Shown here piece after piece: positions 43,384-53,240 of a stretch of 61,753 bases of DNA. Source of the stretch: an uncultured Pelagibacteraceae bacterium (lineage in GTDB: Bacteria; Pseudomonadota; Alphaproteobacteria; Pelagibacterales; Pelagibacteraceae). The DNA is taken from contig CACBYP010000009.1 of NCBI GenBank assembly GCA_902543485.1, forward strand, positions 1 through 61,753. Reading direction: 5' to 3'. Both the position numbers and the translations under genes were made by a program. Within the stretch, counting starts at the first letter, position 1. Every line of letters starts with the position of its first letter. The notes beneath the pieces are model-generated. The model searched no databases, was not told the origin of the DNA, and saw only the letters and a program-made list of their open reading frames with translations.

Positions 43384-43461
43384 TTAACTGTAACTTGCAT
43401 ATAAAACAAATACGACTGCCAGTACAAATAGTACTATTAAAATTTTGTTATTAAGTATCAT
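43384..43461 (-). CDS. Possible 25-residue single-helix membrane microprotein
   Basis: Upstream of the DUF502 gene and on the same strand, an ATG at 43461 opens 25 codons that encode a short polar start (MILNNK), one uninterrupted hydrophobic helix (about 7-21) and a YASYS tail, ending 3 bases before the DUF502 start. The amino-acid pattern is clean for so short a frame, but frames this size arise by chance. Nothing else explains this part of the 123-base gap. Confidence 0.4.
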   Translation of the reverse strand: MILNNKILIVLFVLAVVFVLYASYS

Positions 43462-43503
43462 ATAAATTATTATAAAAAAGGTGTAATATATTAAGTAAAA
43501 AAA

Positions 43504-44325
43504 GTGAATAGAAGAAATTTCATACATTTATTTGGTTGTAGTTGCTTATCTTTTGGCCTATCTGCATGTGGTAGTGCACCGATAACAGATCGAAAACAAC
43601 TAAAATTAATTCCCGAATCTAACCTAAATGCGAAAGCTGCTCAATTATATGAAAAGGTAAAAGAGAAAGAAACTTTAAGTGATGATACTAAAACATTAAA
43701 TCAAATAAGAGAAATTGGATCCAAAATTGAATATTCAATATCAGAATACTTTGACCGCAATAATATACCTGACCCAACTATAAATTTTGATTGGGAATAT
43801 ATACTTATTGATAAAAAAAAAGTTAAAAATGCTTGGTGTATGCCTGGAGGTAAAATAGCTGTTTATACAGGTCTATTAGATATAACTAAAAATGAAGATG
43901 GATTGGCAGCTGTAATGGGTCATGAAATTGCGCATGCTGTTGCAAAACATTCAGTAGAAAGAGCAAGTAGAGGTGTTTTGTTAAATACTGGTACAGCAAT
44001 TTTAGATATAGCCACTAAAGGTAAAGTATCTCAGATAAATAGAACCACAGGGATGAATGCCGTCGGTTTATTATCACAGATAGGAATTATGAATCCTTTC
44101 AATAGAAAACAAGAGAGTGAAGCTGATTATCTTGGTTTGATATTTGCATCACTATCTGGTTATGACATTAGGGAAACAATAAAAGTTTGGGAAAGAATGA
44201 AGGAAGCTAAAAAAGGGAAAGAGCCGCCAGAATTTATGTCTACTCACCCATCATCAACAAATAGAATTAATAATATTACAAATTGGATAAACGAAATTAT
44301 TATTAAATATCCGCCAATTGCATAA
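43504..44325 (+). CDS. M48-family zinc metalloprotease, lipoprotein with Tat-like signal
   Basis: 273 residues, GTG start. The N terminus MNRRNFIHLFGCSC has a twin-arginine-like motif, and FGLSACGSA gives a lipobox (C22). The protease motif is VMGHEIAHAVAKHS (H140, E141, H144) with a distal ESEADYLGL supplying the third ligand. FNRKQESEADYLG and FMSTHPSSTNRI are typical of periplasmic Oma1/LoiP/YcaL-type peptidases, which degrade misfolded envelope proteins. It ends one base before tRNA-Lys. Confidence 0.9.
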   Translation: MNRRNFIHLFGCSCLSFGLSACGSAPITDRKQLKLIPESNLNAKAAQLYEKVKEKETLSDDTKTLNQIREIGSKIEYSISEYFDRNNIPDPTINFDWEYILIDKKKVKNAWCMPGGKIAVYTGLLDITKNEDGLAAVMGHEIAHAVAKHSVERASRGVLLNTGTAILDIATKGKVSQINRTTGMNAVGLLSQIGIMNPFNRKQESEADYLGLIFASLSGYDIRETIKVWERMKEAKKGKEPPEFMSTHPSSTNRINNITNWINEIIIKYPPIA

Positions 44326-44326
44326 G

Positions 44327-44402
<76 letters not shown>

Positions 44403-44452
44403 CCAAAAAGCGTTTTTATATTGATTTTTTTTTATTAATCAATGTTAAAAAT

Positions 44453-45565
44453 TTACAATTTATTGATGTACTTATCGTGAAATTCATCAAAAGTACCATG
44501 TTTTATATTGTCTCTAATGTTTCTCATTAAATCTTGATAAAAGTTGATGTTATTTAAGGTCAGAATCATTGAGGCCAACATTTCATTAGTGTTAAATAAA
44601 TGATTTAAATAATTCTTAGAATATTTATTTAAATTGAACTTTGTGACATTTTTGTCCAGAGGAGTATTATCATTTTTATATTTTGAATTTCTAATTTGAA
44701 TTTGTCCATCCCATGTAAAAGCTAAACCAGTTCTCCCAGATCTCGTTGGCATTACACAGTCAAACATATCAACACCCCTCTTAACTGCTCCGAGTATATC
44801 AGATGGAGTACCAACACCCATTAAATATCTTGGTTTATCTTTAGGCATATGATCTTTTATTCCATCAAGAACATCAAACATTTCATCTTGTGTTTCCCCT
44901 ACTGCCAATCCTCCTAGAGCATATCCATTAAATCCAATATCGATAAGATTGTTTAAAGATTTGATTCTTAGATCATTAAATAATCCACCTTGTACAATTC
45001 CAAATAAACCTTTATAGTTATTTATTCCAAATGCATCTTTTGATCTTTTTGCCCACTCTGATGATAATTCCATTGATTTTTTAATTTTATCATAATCTTT
45101 AGTATTTTTAGGGCATTCATCCATAACCATTACTATGTCTGAGTTCAAGACTTTTTGAATTCTTATACTTTCCTCAGGGCTTAAAATAAAAGTTTTACCA
45201 TCTATATGTGATTGAAAAATTGCACCTTTATCTCTATCGATTTTATTTAATTTTGACAGAGACATAACTTGAAAACCACCTGAGTCAGTTAAAATTGGTA
45301 AATCACAATTCATGAATTCATGAAGTCCTCCAACACTTTCGATTCTTTCAACACCAGGTCTTATCATTAAATGATATGTATTTGATAAAATTATCTCACT
45401 ACCTGTTTTTTTTATATCTTCTAAAAAAACACCTTTAACAGTTGCTTGAGTACCAACTGGCATAAATGCAGGAGTGTTTATATTGCCTCTATGGGTCTCT
45501 ATAATTCCTACTCTTGCATAATTTTGAGTATGATGAACATTAAAATTGAAATCTTTTAATGACAT
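44453..45565 (-). CDS. tgt: tRNA-guanine transglycosylase, zinc site degenerate
   Basis: Exchanges G34 for a queuine precursor in tRNA-Asp/Asn/His/Tyr. 370 residues. The active site is intact: LTDSGGFQVMSL (general-base D94) and MFDCVMPTRSGRTG (nucleophile D269), plus GGLAVGE and LMGVGTP. The C-terminal zinc site is not: where the family has C-x-C-x-x-C, this protein has V307, K309 and L312, with only H322 kept (NYLNHLF). The alignment has no gap or frameshift. queA, usually between the ppi gene and tgt in Alphaproteobacteria, is missing here. The enzyme may still fold without zinc or may be decaying. Confidence 0.9.
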   Translation of the reverse strand: MSLKDFNFNVHHTQNYARVGIIETHRGNINTPAFMPVGTQATVKGVFLEDIKKTGSEIILSNTYHLMIRPGVERIESVGGLHEFMNCDLPILTDSGGFQVMSLSKLNKIDRDKGAIFQSHIDGKTFILSPEESIRIQKVLNSDIVMVMDECPKNTKDYDKIKKSMELSSEWAKRSKDAFGINNYKGLFGIVQGGLFNDLRIKSLNNLIDIGFNGYALGGLAVGETQDEMFDVLDGIKDHMPKDKPRYLMGVGTPSDILGAVKRGVDMFDCVMPTRSGRTGLAFTWDGQIQIRNSKYKNDNTPLDKNVTKFNLNKYSKNYLNHLFNTNEMLASMILTLNNINFYQDLMRNIRDNIKHGTFDEFHDKYINKL

Positions 45566-45576
45566 TCATTATTTAT

Positions 45577-46134
45577 TTATTGAGATTTAAAACTAATAAT
45601 TTTATCTGGATTTGAAACTGCTCCGTTATCGCCATCACCTTTTGTAATCATATCAACAAATTCCATTCCTTCTATTACTTTTCCAAAAACAGTATATTGT
45701 CTATCTAGGAAAGGTGCTGGTTTAAAACATATAAAAAATTGACTATTAGCACTATTAGGATCTGACGATCTTGCCATAGAAACGGTTCCTCTATCATGAG
45801 GAAGGTCATTAAATTCTTGATTTAAATCTGGTAAATCAGATCCACCAATACCCGCTCTTCTTAAATCGAAATCGTTTGAAGATGAATTTCCAAATTTTAC
45901 ATCACCTGTTTGTGCCATAAACCCATCAATTACTCTATGAAAAACAACATTATCATATTGTCCAGAATCAGCTAATTCTTGAATTCTTTTAACATGATTT
46001 GGTGCAACATCAGGATACATTTCAATTTTTACATCACCATCTTTTAATTTTAAAATCATTATATTCTCCTTTGCTATTAAATTTGTTGATAAAAAAATAA
46101 AAAAAATAATTAAAATATTTAAAAATTTATTCAT
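45577..46134 (-). CDS. Peptidyl-prolyl cis-trans isomerase (cyclophilin), exported
   Basis: 185 residues. A hydrophobic signal (1-21, TNLIA) precedes a cyclophilin domain with DVAPNHVKRI, VVFHRVIDGFMAQTGD (the catalytic arginine and FMxQ motif), SMARSSDPNSANSQFFI and PFLDRQYTVFGKV. It probably helps fold proteins in the periplasm. It lies between coaD and tgt, as in other Alphaproteobacteria, and overlaps coaD by 8 bases. Confidence 0.93.
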   Translation of the reverse strand: MNKFLNILIIFFIFLSTNLIAKENIMILKLKDGDVKIEMYPDVAPNHVKRIQELADSGQYDNVVFHRVIDGFMAQTGDVKFGNSSSNDFDLRRAGIGGSDLPDLNQEFNDLPHDRGTVSMARSSDPNSANSQFFICFKPAPFLDRQYTVFGKVIEGMEFVDMITKGDGDNGAVSNPDKIISFKSQ

Positions 46135-46621
46135 AAACCTCTTTCAATGATTTAATTGTACTTTTGGTCGTAAATTTTTTTAAATCACCATTATGTTGAG
46201 CGATTTCTTTAACAAACCTAGATGATATTATTTGATTTTCAACATCTGACATTAAAAAAATTGTCTCAACTTGATTATTAAGTTTTCTATTCATTCCAGC
46301 TAATTGGAACTCATACTCAAAATCCGAAACAGCCCTTAGGCCTCTTAAGATTATATTTGATTTATATTTTTTACAAAGGTCTGTTGTCAAAGTATTAAAT
46401 TTTATAACATCAACCTTATTCTTTTTAAATTTCAGATCTTTATAAAGAGCTCTTTTAACAATTTCTATTCTTTCATCTAATGAAAATAGGAAGTTTTTCT
46501 GATTTCCATCTGAAATACCTACAATTACTTTATCTACTATCTTAAGTGATTTTTTAATGACATCTATATGGCCAAAAGTAATTGGATCAAAAGTTCCTGG
46601 ATAGATAGCTATATTTTTCAT
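46127..46621 (-). CDS. coaD: Phosphopantetheine adenylyltransferase
   Basis: Fourth step of coenzyme A synthesis. 164 residues with the nucleotidyltransferase motif YPGTFDPITFGHIDVI (7-22, T/HxGH), ILRGLRAVSDFEYE and the C-terminal SSRFVKEIAQHNGDL. The stop of the upstream gyrA overlaps its start by one base. Confidence 0.95.
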   Translation of the reverse strand: MKNIAIYPGTFDPITFGHIDVIKKSLKIVDKVIVGISDGNQKNFLFSLDERIEIVKRALYKDLKFKKNKVDVIKFNTLTTDLCKKYKSNIILRGLRAVSDFEYEFQLAGMNRKLNNQVETIFLMSDVENQIISSRFVKEIAQHNGDLKKFTTKSTIKSLKEVYE

Positions 46622-49194
46622 TAGATGAGATTATCATCTAATTTAATTGCAGAAACTACTTTTTCATCCCCAGTCAGTTTAATTATTCTAACACCTTGTG
46701 TATTACGACCGGCTATTCTTATTTCTTTAACAGCTGTTCTTATTACTCTACCTTTATTTGTTGAAATTAATATCTGATCTCCTTCAAAAACAGGAAAGGA
46801 TGAAGAAACATTCCCGTTTCTTTGTGAATTTACAATACCAATAATTCCCTTTCCTCCTCTATTTGTAACTCTATAATCATAATGAGATGTTCTCTTACCG
46901 TAACCATTTTCTGTGATTGATAATATGAATTTTTCTTTAGCTTTGATTTCTGATTTTTGGTCTTTATTTTTTGCTTTCTTATTTGAATCATGATCAATAA
47001 TAGACAGAGATACAATAGTATCATTTTCTGCTAAATTGATACCTCTTATACCTTTTGATGATCTACCTTTGAAAACCCTAAGTTTTTTAGACTCAAACCT
47101 TATACATTTTCCTAATTTAGTACTTAAAATTATATCCTGATCATCTCTACAAATTTTAACACCAATAATTTTATCATTACCGTCAAGTTTCATTGCAATT
47201 TTACCTGAAGCATTAATTGAGGTAAAATCTTCAAGATTATTCTTTCTAATTTTTCCTTCACTTGTTGCAAAAATGATATGCATGTCTTTTGTATCAACAT
47301 CACTATCTGGAAATGGCATAATTGAACTAATTGATTGATGATTTTTTAGAGGAAGAATATTAAATAAAGACTTACCTTTTGATGCGGCTGATCCTTCCGG
47401 AATTTTCCAAGCTTTAACTTTATATGCTAATCCTTCTGTAGAGAAAAATAGTACAGATGTGTGAGTGTTTACAGATAATGTTTGTACTACAGAATCTTCA
47501 TCCCTTGTCTTAATTCCAGTTTTGCCTTTACCACCTCTTTTTTGCTGTTTAACATTACTTAAAGCACCTCTTTTAATGTATCCTTGTAAAGTAATTGTAA
47601 TTATTACAGACTCTTTTTGAATAGTTTCTTCAATATTATAGTTTAAAACAGCATCTATAATCTGCGTTCTTCTCGGAGATGAGAATTTCTCTTTAATTTG
47701 AGATAACTCATTACTTATTACTTTTAATAGTTCATTTTTAGAATTTATTATTTTTTTATACTTTGTAATCAATTCAGATAATTTTTTTATTTCTTCTTCA
47801 ATTTCATTAATTCCAAGAGCTGTTAATTTTTGTAATCTAAGTTCTAATATTGATGTAACCTGAGTTTCAGATAAGTTATAAGATCCTTTATAATTTTTAC
47901 TATCGACTAATTTAATTAATTTTGCAGATTTTGTTATTTTCCATTTAGTTTTTATAAGAGTATTTTTTGCTTCTTCCGGATTTTTTGAAGATCTAATAAT
48001 TTTTATTACTTTATCAATGTTTTCTACACTAACGGATAAACCAAGTAAAATATGAACACGATCTTCAGCTTTTTTTAAATCATATTTAGTTTTTTTAATA
48101 ACTACATCTTCTCTAAATTTTAAAAAGTTCTCTAAAAAATCTTTTAATGAACATGTTTTAGGTTTGTTATCAACAATTGCTAATGAATTAAATCCAAATG
48201 AAGTTTCAATGGATGTATATTTATAAAGTTGTCTTTTTATTGTCTCAGGCTCAACGCTTCTTCTTAGATCGATAGCAACTCTTATACCTTCTCTATTAGA
48301 CTCATCTCTAATGTCACTTATACCCTCAATCTTTTTATCTCTAACTAATTCTGCAATTTTTTCATTTAAGTTAGATTTATTCACTTGATAAGGTATTGAA
48401 GTAATTACTAATCTATCTTTACCATTTTTAAGATTTTCTACATTTATTTCACCTCTAATTTTAAAAGAACCTCTGCCAGTTTTGTATCCTTCTCGAATAA
48501 TATCTTTACCAATAATAACTCCTCCTGTTGGAAAATCAGGGCCAGGTATATGCTTCATTAACTCTTTAACTTTAATATCTTTATTTTTTATAAGCGCTAA
48601 AGTTCCATCAATAATTTCACCAAGGTTATGTGGTGGTATACTAGTAGCCATACCAACAGCGATACCTCCAGCTCCATTTACCAAAAGATTAGGATATTGA
48701 GCTGGCAGTACTGTGGGTTCTTGCTCAGTTTCATCGTAGTTACTTTTAAATGAAACAGTATTTTTTTCTATATCATCAATCAAAAATTGAGAAATTTTTG
48801 CAAGTTTTGTTTCTGTATACCTCATTGCTGCAGGTGGATCTCCATCTATTGAACCAAAATTGCCCTGACCATCAATTAACGGAACACTCATTGAAAAATC
48901 TTGAACCATTCTTACTAAAGCATCATATACAGCTTGATCACCATGCGGATGGTATTTACCAATTACGTCTCCAACAATTCTTGCTGATTTTCTAAATTGT
49001 TTTGACCAATCAAAACCACCTTTGTGCATTGCAAATAAAATTCTTCTGTGAACAGGTTTAAGTCCGTCTCTTATGTCGGGTAATGCTCTACTAATTATTA
49101 CGCTCATGGCGTAAGATAAATATGATGAACTCATTTCATCATACATTGAAATTGGTTTGATATTTAAATCTTTAGTTACTTCGTTTTTTTGCAT
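46621..49194 (-). CDS. gyrA: DNA gyrase subunit A
   Basis: 857 residues. The catalytic tyrosine is in PPAAMRYTE (Y126). The N-terminal breakage-reunion domain is followed by a C-terminal domain of beta-pinwheel blades, with the GyrA box [11 protein letters not shown]. The quinolone-resistance region reads [15 protein letters not shown]: the position of E. coli Ser83 is Gln (Q87 here) and the Asp87 equivalent is kept (D91). ssb lies 4 bases upstream and coaD overlaps by one base, so the three form an operon. Confidence 0.96.
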   Translation of the reverse strand: MQKNEVTKDLNIKPISMYDEMSSSYLSYAMSVIISRALPDIRDGLKPVHRRILFAMHKGGFDWSKQFRKSARIVGDVIGKYHPHGDQAVYDALVRMVQDFSMSVPLIDGQGNFGSIDGDPPAAMRYTETKLAKISQFLIDDIEKNTVSFKSNYDETEQEPTVLPAQYPNLLVNGAGGIAVGMATSIPPHNLGEIIDGTLALIKNKDIKVKELMKHIPGPDFPTGGVIIGKDIIREGYKTGRGSFKIRGEINVENLKNGKDRLVITSIPYQVNKSNLNEKIAELVRDKKIEGISDIRDESNREGIRVAIDLRRSVEPETIKRQLYKYTSIETSFGFNSLAIVDNKPKTCSLKDFLENFLKFREDVVIKKTKYDLKKAEDRVHILLGLSVSVENIDKVIKIIRSSKNPEEAKNTLIKTKWKITKSAKLIKLVDSKNYKGSYNLSETQVTSILELRLQKLTALGINEIEEEIKKLSELITKYKKIINSKNELLKVISNELSQIKEKFSSPRRTQIIDAVLNYNIEETIQKESVIITITLQGYIKRGALSNVKQQKRGGKGKTGIKTRDEDSVVQTLSVNTHTSVLFFSTEGLAYKVKAWKIPEGSAASKGKSLFNILPLKNHQSISSIMPFPDSDVDTKDMHIIFATSEGKIRKNNLEDFTSINASGKIAMKLDGNDKIIGVKICRDDQDIILSTKLGKCIRFESKKLRVFKGRSSKGIRGINLAENDTIVSLSIIDHDSNKKAKNKDQKSEIKAKEKFILSITENGYGKRTSHYDYRVTNRGGKGIIGIVNSQRNGNVSSSFPVFEGDQILISTNKGRVIRTAVKEIRIAGRNTQGVRIIKLTGDEKVVSAIKLDDNLI

Positions 49195-49198
49195 TTAT

Positions 49199-49645
49199 TT
49201 AGAAAGGGATATCATCGTCTAACTCGTTTTGAGCCATAGAACTATCATCAAAACTTTGTTTGTTATCTTGAGATGGAATAGAATTTTGATTTCCTCCACC
49301 TAACATTGTTAATGATGAATTGTATCCTTGAATTAAAATTTCAGTAGAATATTTATCCTGACCTGATTGTTCATCTTTCCATTTTCTAGTAGTCAGTTGT
49401 CCTTCAACGTATACTTGTGCTCCTTTTTTTAAATATTGTTGAACTACATTTACTAGTCCTTCATTGAAAACAACAACTCTATGCCATTCAGTTTTTTCTT
49501 TTTTTTCACCGGTATTTTTATCTTTCCATGATTGACTAGTAGCTAGGCTTAATCTTGCTACACTTTTACCGTTAACCATTTGTTTAATTTCTGGATCTGC
49601 GCCTAATCGACCGATTAAAAGTACTTTATTTAAGCTTCCTGCCAT
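49199..49645 (-). CDS. ssb: Single-stranded DNA-binding protein
   Basis: 148 residues: OB fold ([21 protein letters not shown], then [28 protein letters not shown]) and a short glutamine/asparagine-rich linker with the protein-recruiting tail DDDIPF. Binds ssDNA and delivers partners in replication and repair. Starts the leftward ssb-gyrA-coaD operon, divergent from uvrA, which is a common arrangement. Confidence 0.96.
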   Translation of the reverse strand: MAGSLNKVLLIGRLGADPEIKQMVNGKSVARLSLATSQSWKDKNTGEKKEKTEWHRVVVFNEGLVNVVQQYLKKGAQVYVEGQLTTRKWKDEQSGQDKYSTEILIQGYNSSLTMLGGGNQNSIPSQDNKQSFDDSSMAQNELDDDIPF

Positions 49646-49662
49646 AATATTTATATATTTGA

Positions 49663-49680
49663 AATGTTATTTATAACATT
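49663..49680. promoter_or_regulatory. Palindrome in the ssb/uvrA divergent region
   Basis: AATGTTAT (49663-49670) and ATAACATT (49673-49680) form an 8-2-8 inverted repeat in the 80-base gap between ssb and uvrA. In many bacteria this divergent pair is controlled by LexA. The alphaproteobacterial LexA site is usually a direct GTTC-type repeat, which I do not see, so this palindrome would be a different operator, if functional. In AT-rich DNA it could be chance. Confidence 0.4.
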
Positions 49681-49725
49681 AATAGGCTTGAATATTAATT
49701 TTATTAATCTAAAGCAACTAAAATT

Positions 49726-52602
49726 ATGCTTAAAAAGATACTTATTAAGGGCGCAAAAGAGCACAATTTAAAGAATATTTCACTAGAGATTCCTAAAGAC
49801 AAATTTGTTGTGATAACAGGTCTATCTGGGTCAGGAAAATCATCATTAGCATTTGATACTGTCTATGCAGAGGGTCAAAGGCGATATGTTGAAAGTTTAT
49901 CTGCATACGCAAGACAGTTTTTAGACAAAATGAAAAAACCAAATGTAGATTTAATCGAAGGTTTAAGTCCAGCAATTTCAATAGAACAAAAAAATACTTC
50001 TAAAAATCCAAGATCAACAGTTGCAACTGTAACCGAAATATATGATTACATGAGAGTACTTTATGCAAGAGCTGGAATACCCTACTCTCCATTCACTGGT
50101 AAACCAATTACTTCACAAACTATTAGTCAAATTGTTGATAAGATTAAAGAATTACCAAAAAAATCTACAATATATTTATATGCTCCAGTCGTGCGAGGAC
50201 GTAAGGGTGAATACAAAAAAGATATATTAGGATACAAAAAAAGAGGATTTAGAAAAATCAAAGTTGATGACCAATTATATGATATTGAAAGTATTCCAGA
50301 ATTAAATAAAAAACTTAAACACGATATTTCAATCTTAGTTGATAGAATTGTAATAAATTCCTCATTAGGAAACAGATTAGCTGAAAGTGTTGAAACAGCT
50401 GTTAATTTAGCAAATGGATTACTTTTTGTTGAATATGAAAATGAAACACTTCCAAAAAAATACAGAAAAATTGAAAAACTAATTTTCTCAACCAAATTTG
50501 CTTGTCCTGAAAGTGGTTTTACCATTGAAGAGATTGAACCAAGACTTTTCTCATTCAACAGTCCGTATGGAGCTTGTGAAGAATGTGAAGGTATTGGGAT
50601 GAAATTAAATGTTGATCCAAATTTAGTTGTTCCAAATGAAAAAAAATCTATCGCAGATGGCGCTATTGAACCTTGGGCAAAATCTACATCAATGTATTAC
50701 GCCCAAACATTGGCATCTTTATCTAAACATTATGGTTTTTCATTAGATGATAAATGGTCAAAACTACCAAAAAAAATTAAGGATGTAATTTTGTATGGAT
50801 CTGATGATGAAGAAATTAAATTTACTTATGACGATGGCTATGAGAAGTATTCGCATAAAAAAACATTTGAAGGTGTTGTTAATAATCTAGAGAGAAGATA
50901 TTTAGAAACAGATAGCGATTGGAAAAGAGAAGAAATTGCTCAATATCAATCTGATACAAAATGTGAAAGATGCAATGGTTATCGATTAAAAGATGAAGCT
51001 CTTTGCGTTAAAATAAATGAATTAAACATAAGCCAAGTTACAGAAAAATCAATTTTTGATGCTAAGGAATGGTTTAGATCTTTAGAAGTTAAATTAGACA
51101 AAAGACAAATTAAAATTGCTCAACATATATTAAAAGAAATTAATGAACGTTTAGATTTTCTTTTAAATGTTGGTCTTGATTATTTAACTTTATCTAGAGA
51201 GTCTGGAACATTATCCGGTGGTGAAGCACAAAGAATTAGACTAGCTTCACAAATAGGATCGGGTTTAACAGGTGTACTTTACGTTTTAGATGAACCATCA
51301 ATTGGTTTACATCAAAAAGATAATGTTAAGCTTATAGATGCATTAAAAAGATTAAGAGATTTAGGTAATACCGTTATTGTTGTTGAGCACGATACTGAAA
51401 CAATGGAGAATGCTGATCATATAATAGATTTAGGACCTGAAGCTGGAAACAAAGGTGGAGAAATTGTTGCTGAAGGTACATATGAGCAAATTTTAAAAAA
51501 TGACAAAAGTATTACTGGAAGATATTTATCAAATAAGAGTTTCATACCTATTCCAAAAAATAGAAGACTTGCAAAAAATGGTAGATTTTTAGAAATCAAT
51601 GGTGCATCTGGAAATAATTTAAATAACGTAAATTTAAAAATACCTTTAGGTAGTTTCACTTGTGTTACTGGTGTATCTGGAAGTGGTAAATCTACTTTGA
51701 TACTTCAAACTTTATACAATGCATTAAATCTTACTTTGAATAATAATAAGTCTAGAAAAATTCCTCAGCCATTTAGAGGATTTAAAGGAATAGAATTAAT
51801 TGATAAAGTTATAGATATTGATCAATCACCTATTGGTAGAACTCCTAGATCAAATCCTGCAACATATACTGGAGCTTTTGGTCCAATAAGAGACTGGTTT
51901 ACCAATTTACCTGAAGCAAAAAGTAGAGGCTATAAACCTGGAAGATTTTCTTTCAATGTAAAGGGTGGAAGATGTGAAGCGTGTGAAGGAGATGGTGTAA
52001 TTACTTACGAAATGCACTTTCTTCCTGATGTTTACATAACATGCGATGAATGCAAAGGTACTAGATACAACAGAGAAACATTAGAGATTAAATTCAAAGA
52101 TAAGAGTATTGCAGATGTTTTGAATATGACTGTTGATGAAGGTTGTGAGTATTTTGAAAATATTTCAAACATCAAAACTAAACTTCTAACGTTAAAGAAA
52201 GTTGGTCTTGGCTACATAAAAATTGGTCAGCAAGCTACAACTCTTTCTGGTGGAGAGGCTCAGCGTATAAAGCTTGCTAAAGAATTATCTAAAAGGTCTA
52301 CAGGAAGAACAATGTATATATTAGATGAACCAACTACTGGATTGCATCAACATGATATAAAAAAACTTTTGGAAATTTTACACACATTTGTTGCAACAGG
52401 TAATTCAGTTGTAGTTATTGAGCATAATTTAGATGTTATTAAAACTGCCGATTATATTGTAGATATGGGACCTGAGGGCGGTGTTAAAGGTGGAAATATT
52501 ATTGCTGAAGGCAAACCCGAGGAAGTTGCAAAAGTGAAAGATAGCTATACAGGTAAATTTTTAAAGCCTTTATTAGATACAAAATTTAAAAAAACAGCTT
52601 AA
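49726..52602 (+). CDS. uvrA: UvrABC excinuclease subunit A
   Basis: Damage-recognition ATPase, 958 residues with two ABC modules. Walker A motifs are [13 protein letters not shown] (about 31-43) and [13 protein letters not shown], and both signature sequences read LSGGEAQRI; Walker B sites are [13 protein letters not shown] and [13 protein letters not shown]. The second zinc module is complete (CEACEGDG ... CDECKG). In the first, a serine (CPESGF) replaces one cysteine, a form I recall from other Alphaproteobacteria. It is divergent from ssb. Confidence 0.97.
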   Translation: MLKKILIKGAKEHNLKNISLEIPKDKFVVITGLSGSGKSSLAFDTVYAEGQRRYVESLSAYARQFLDKMKKPNVDLIEGLSPAISIEQKNTSKNPRSTVATVTEIYDYMRVLYARAGIPYSPFTGKPITSQTISQIVDKIKELPKKSTIYLYAPVVRGRKGEYKKDILGYKKRGFRKIKVDDQLYDIESIPELNKKLKHDISILVDRIVINSSLGNRLAESVETAVNLANGLLFVEYENETLPKKYRKIEKLIFSTKFACPESGFTIEEIEPRLFSFNSPYGACEECEGIGMKLNVDPNLVVPNEKKSIADGAIEPWAKSTSMYYAQTLASLSKHYGFSLDDKWSKLPKKIKDVILYGSDDEEIKFTYDDGYEKYSHKKTFEGVVNNLERRYLETDSDWKREEIAQYQSDTKCERCNGYRLKDEALCVKINELNISQVTEKSIFDAKEWFRSLEVKLDKRQIKIAQHILKEINERLDFLLNVGLDYLTLSRESGTLSGGEAQRIRLASQIGSGLTGVLYVLDEPSIGLHQKDNVKLIDALKRLRDLGNTVIVVEHDTETMENADHIIDLGPEAGNKGGEIVAEGTYEQILKNDKSITGRYLSNKSFIPIPKNRRLAKNGRFLEINGASGNNLNNVNLKIPLGSFTCVTGVSGSGKSTLILQTLYNALNLTLNNNKSRKIPQPFRGFKGIELIDKVIDIDQSPIGRTPRSNPATYTGAFGPIRDWFTNLPEAKSRGYKPGRFSFNVKGGRCEACEGDGVITYEMHFLPDVYITCDECKGTRYNRETLEIKFKDKSIADVLNMTVDEGCEYFENISNIKTKLLTLKKVGLGYIKIGQQATTLSGGEAQRIKLAKELSKRSTGRTMYILDEPTTGLHQHDIKKLLEILHTFVATGNSVVVIEHNLDVIKTADYIVDMGPEGGVKGGNIIAEGKPEEVAKVKDSYTGKFLKPLLDTKFKKTA

Positions 52603-52637
52603 TCTTTATAGAAAAATAATATAAAATCATCTTATAG

Positions 52638-53240
52638 ATGACTTCAATATTACAATCATTATCAAAGACTGTTCATTTATCATTGGCTATTGCTATATTA
52701 CTATTTGTTGGTCTTTACATAGGTAATGGTGGATTTGATTTTGATGTTTTATTTTGGAGTTGGTTATTAAGATACGTACATGTAACTGTAAGTATTATGT
52801 GGATTGGTTTACTGTGGTATTTCAATTTTGTTCAAATTCCTAACATGGCTAAAATTCCAGACGAACAAAAACCAGCAATAGGCAAAGTTATAGCTCCTGC
52901 AGCATTATTTTGGTTTAGATGGGCAGCACTATTTACAATCATATCAGGATTATTATTAGCCTATTTTAATGGATACGTTCATCAAGCAATGACATTAGGA
53001 ATTGGATCAGGTGGCGGAAAAAATACTGCAATAGGAATTGGAATGTGGTTAGGATTAATAATGGCATTCAATGTTTGGTTTGTTATCTGGCCAAATCAAA
53101 AAAGAGCTTTAGGTATGGTAGAATGTGAACCTGAAGTTAAAGCTAAATCAGCAAAGACTGCCATGCTGTTTTCTAGAACAAACACACTTTTATCATTACC
53201 AATGTTATTAACAATGGTAGCTGCACAAAATCTTTATTAA
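52638..53240 (+). CDS. PuuD-like urate hydroxylase membrane-domain protein
   Basis: 200 residues with about four to five helices. LRYVHVTVSIMWIGLLWYFNFVQIPNM, FWFRWAALFTIISGLLL and MAFNVWFVIWPNQK resemble the membrane domain of PuuD (formerly urate oxidase N-terminal domain, DUF989). Full PuuD proteins carry a C-terminal cytochrome c domain; none is present here. Histidines and tryptophans in the helices suggest heme or quinone contact. There are no purine-degradation genes nearby, so urate as substrate is not supported by context. Confidence 0.68.
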   Translation: MTSILQSLSKTVHLSLAIAILLFVGLYIGNGGFDFDVLFWSWLLRYVHVTVSIMWIGLLWYFNFVQIPNMAKIPDEQKPAIGKVIAPAALFWFRWAALFTIISGLLLAYFNGYVHQAMTLGIGSGGGKNTAIGIGMWLGLIMAFNVWFVIWPNQKRALGMVECEPEVKAKSAKTAMLFSRTNTLLSLPMLLTMVAAQNLY

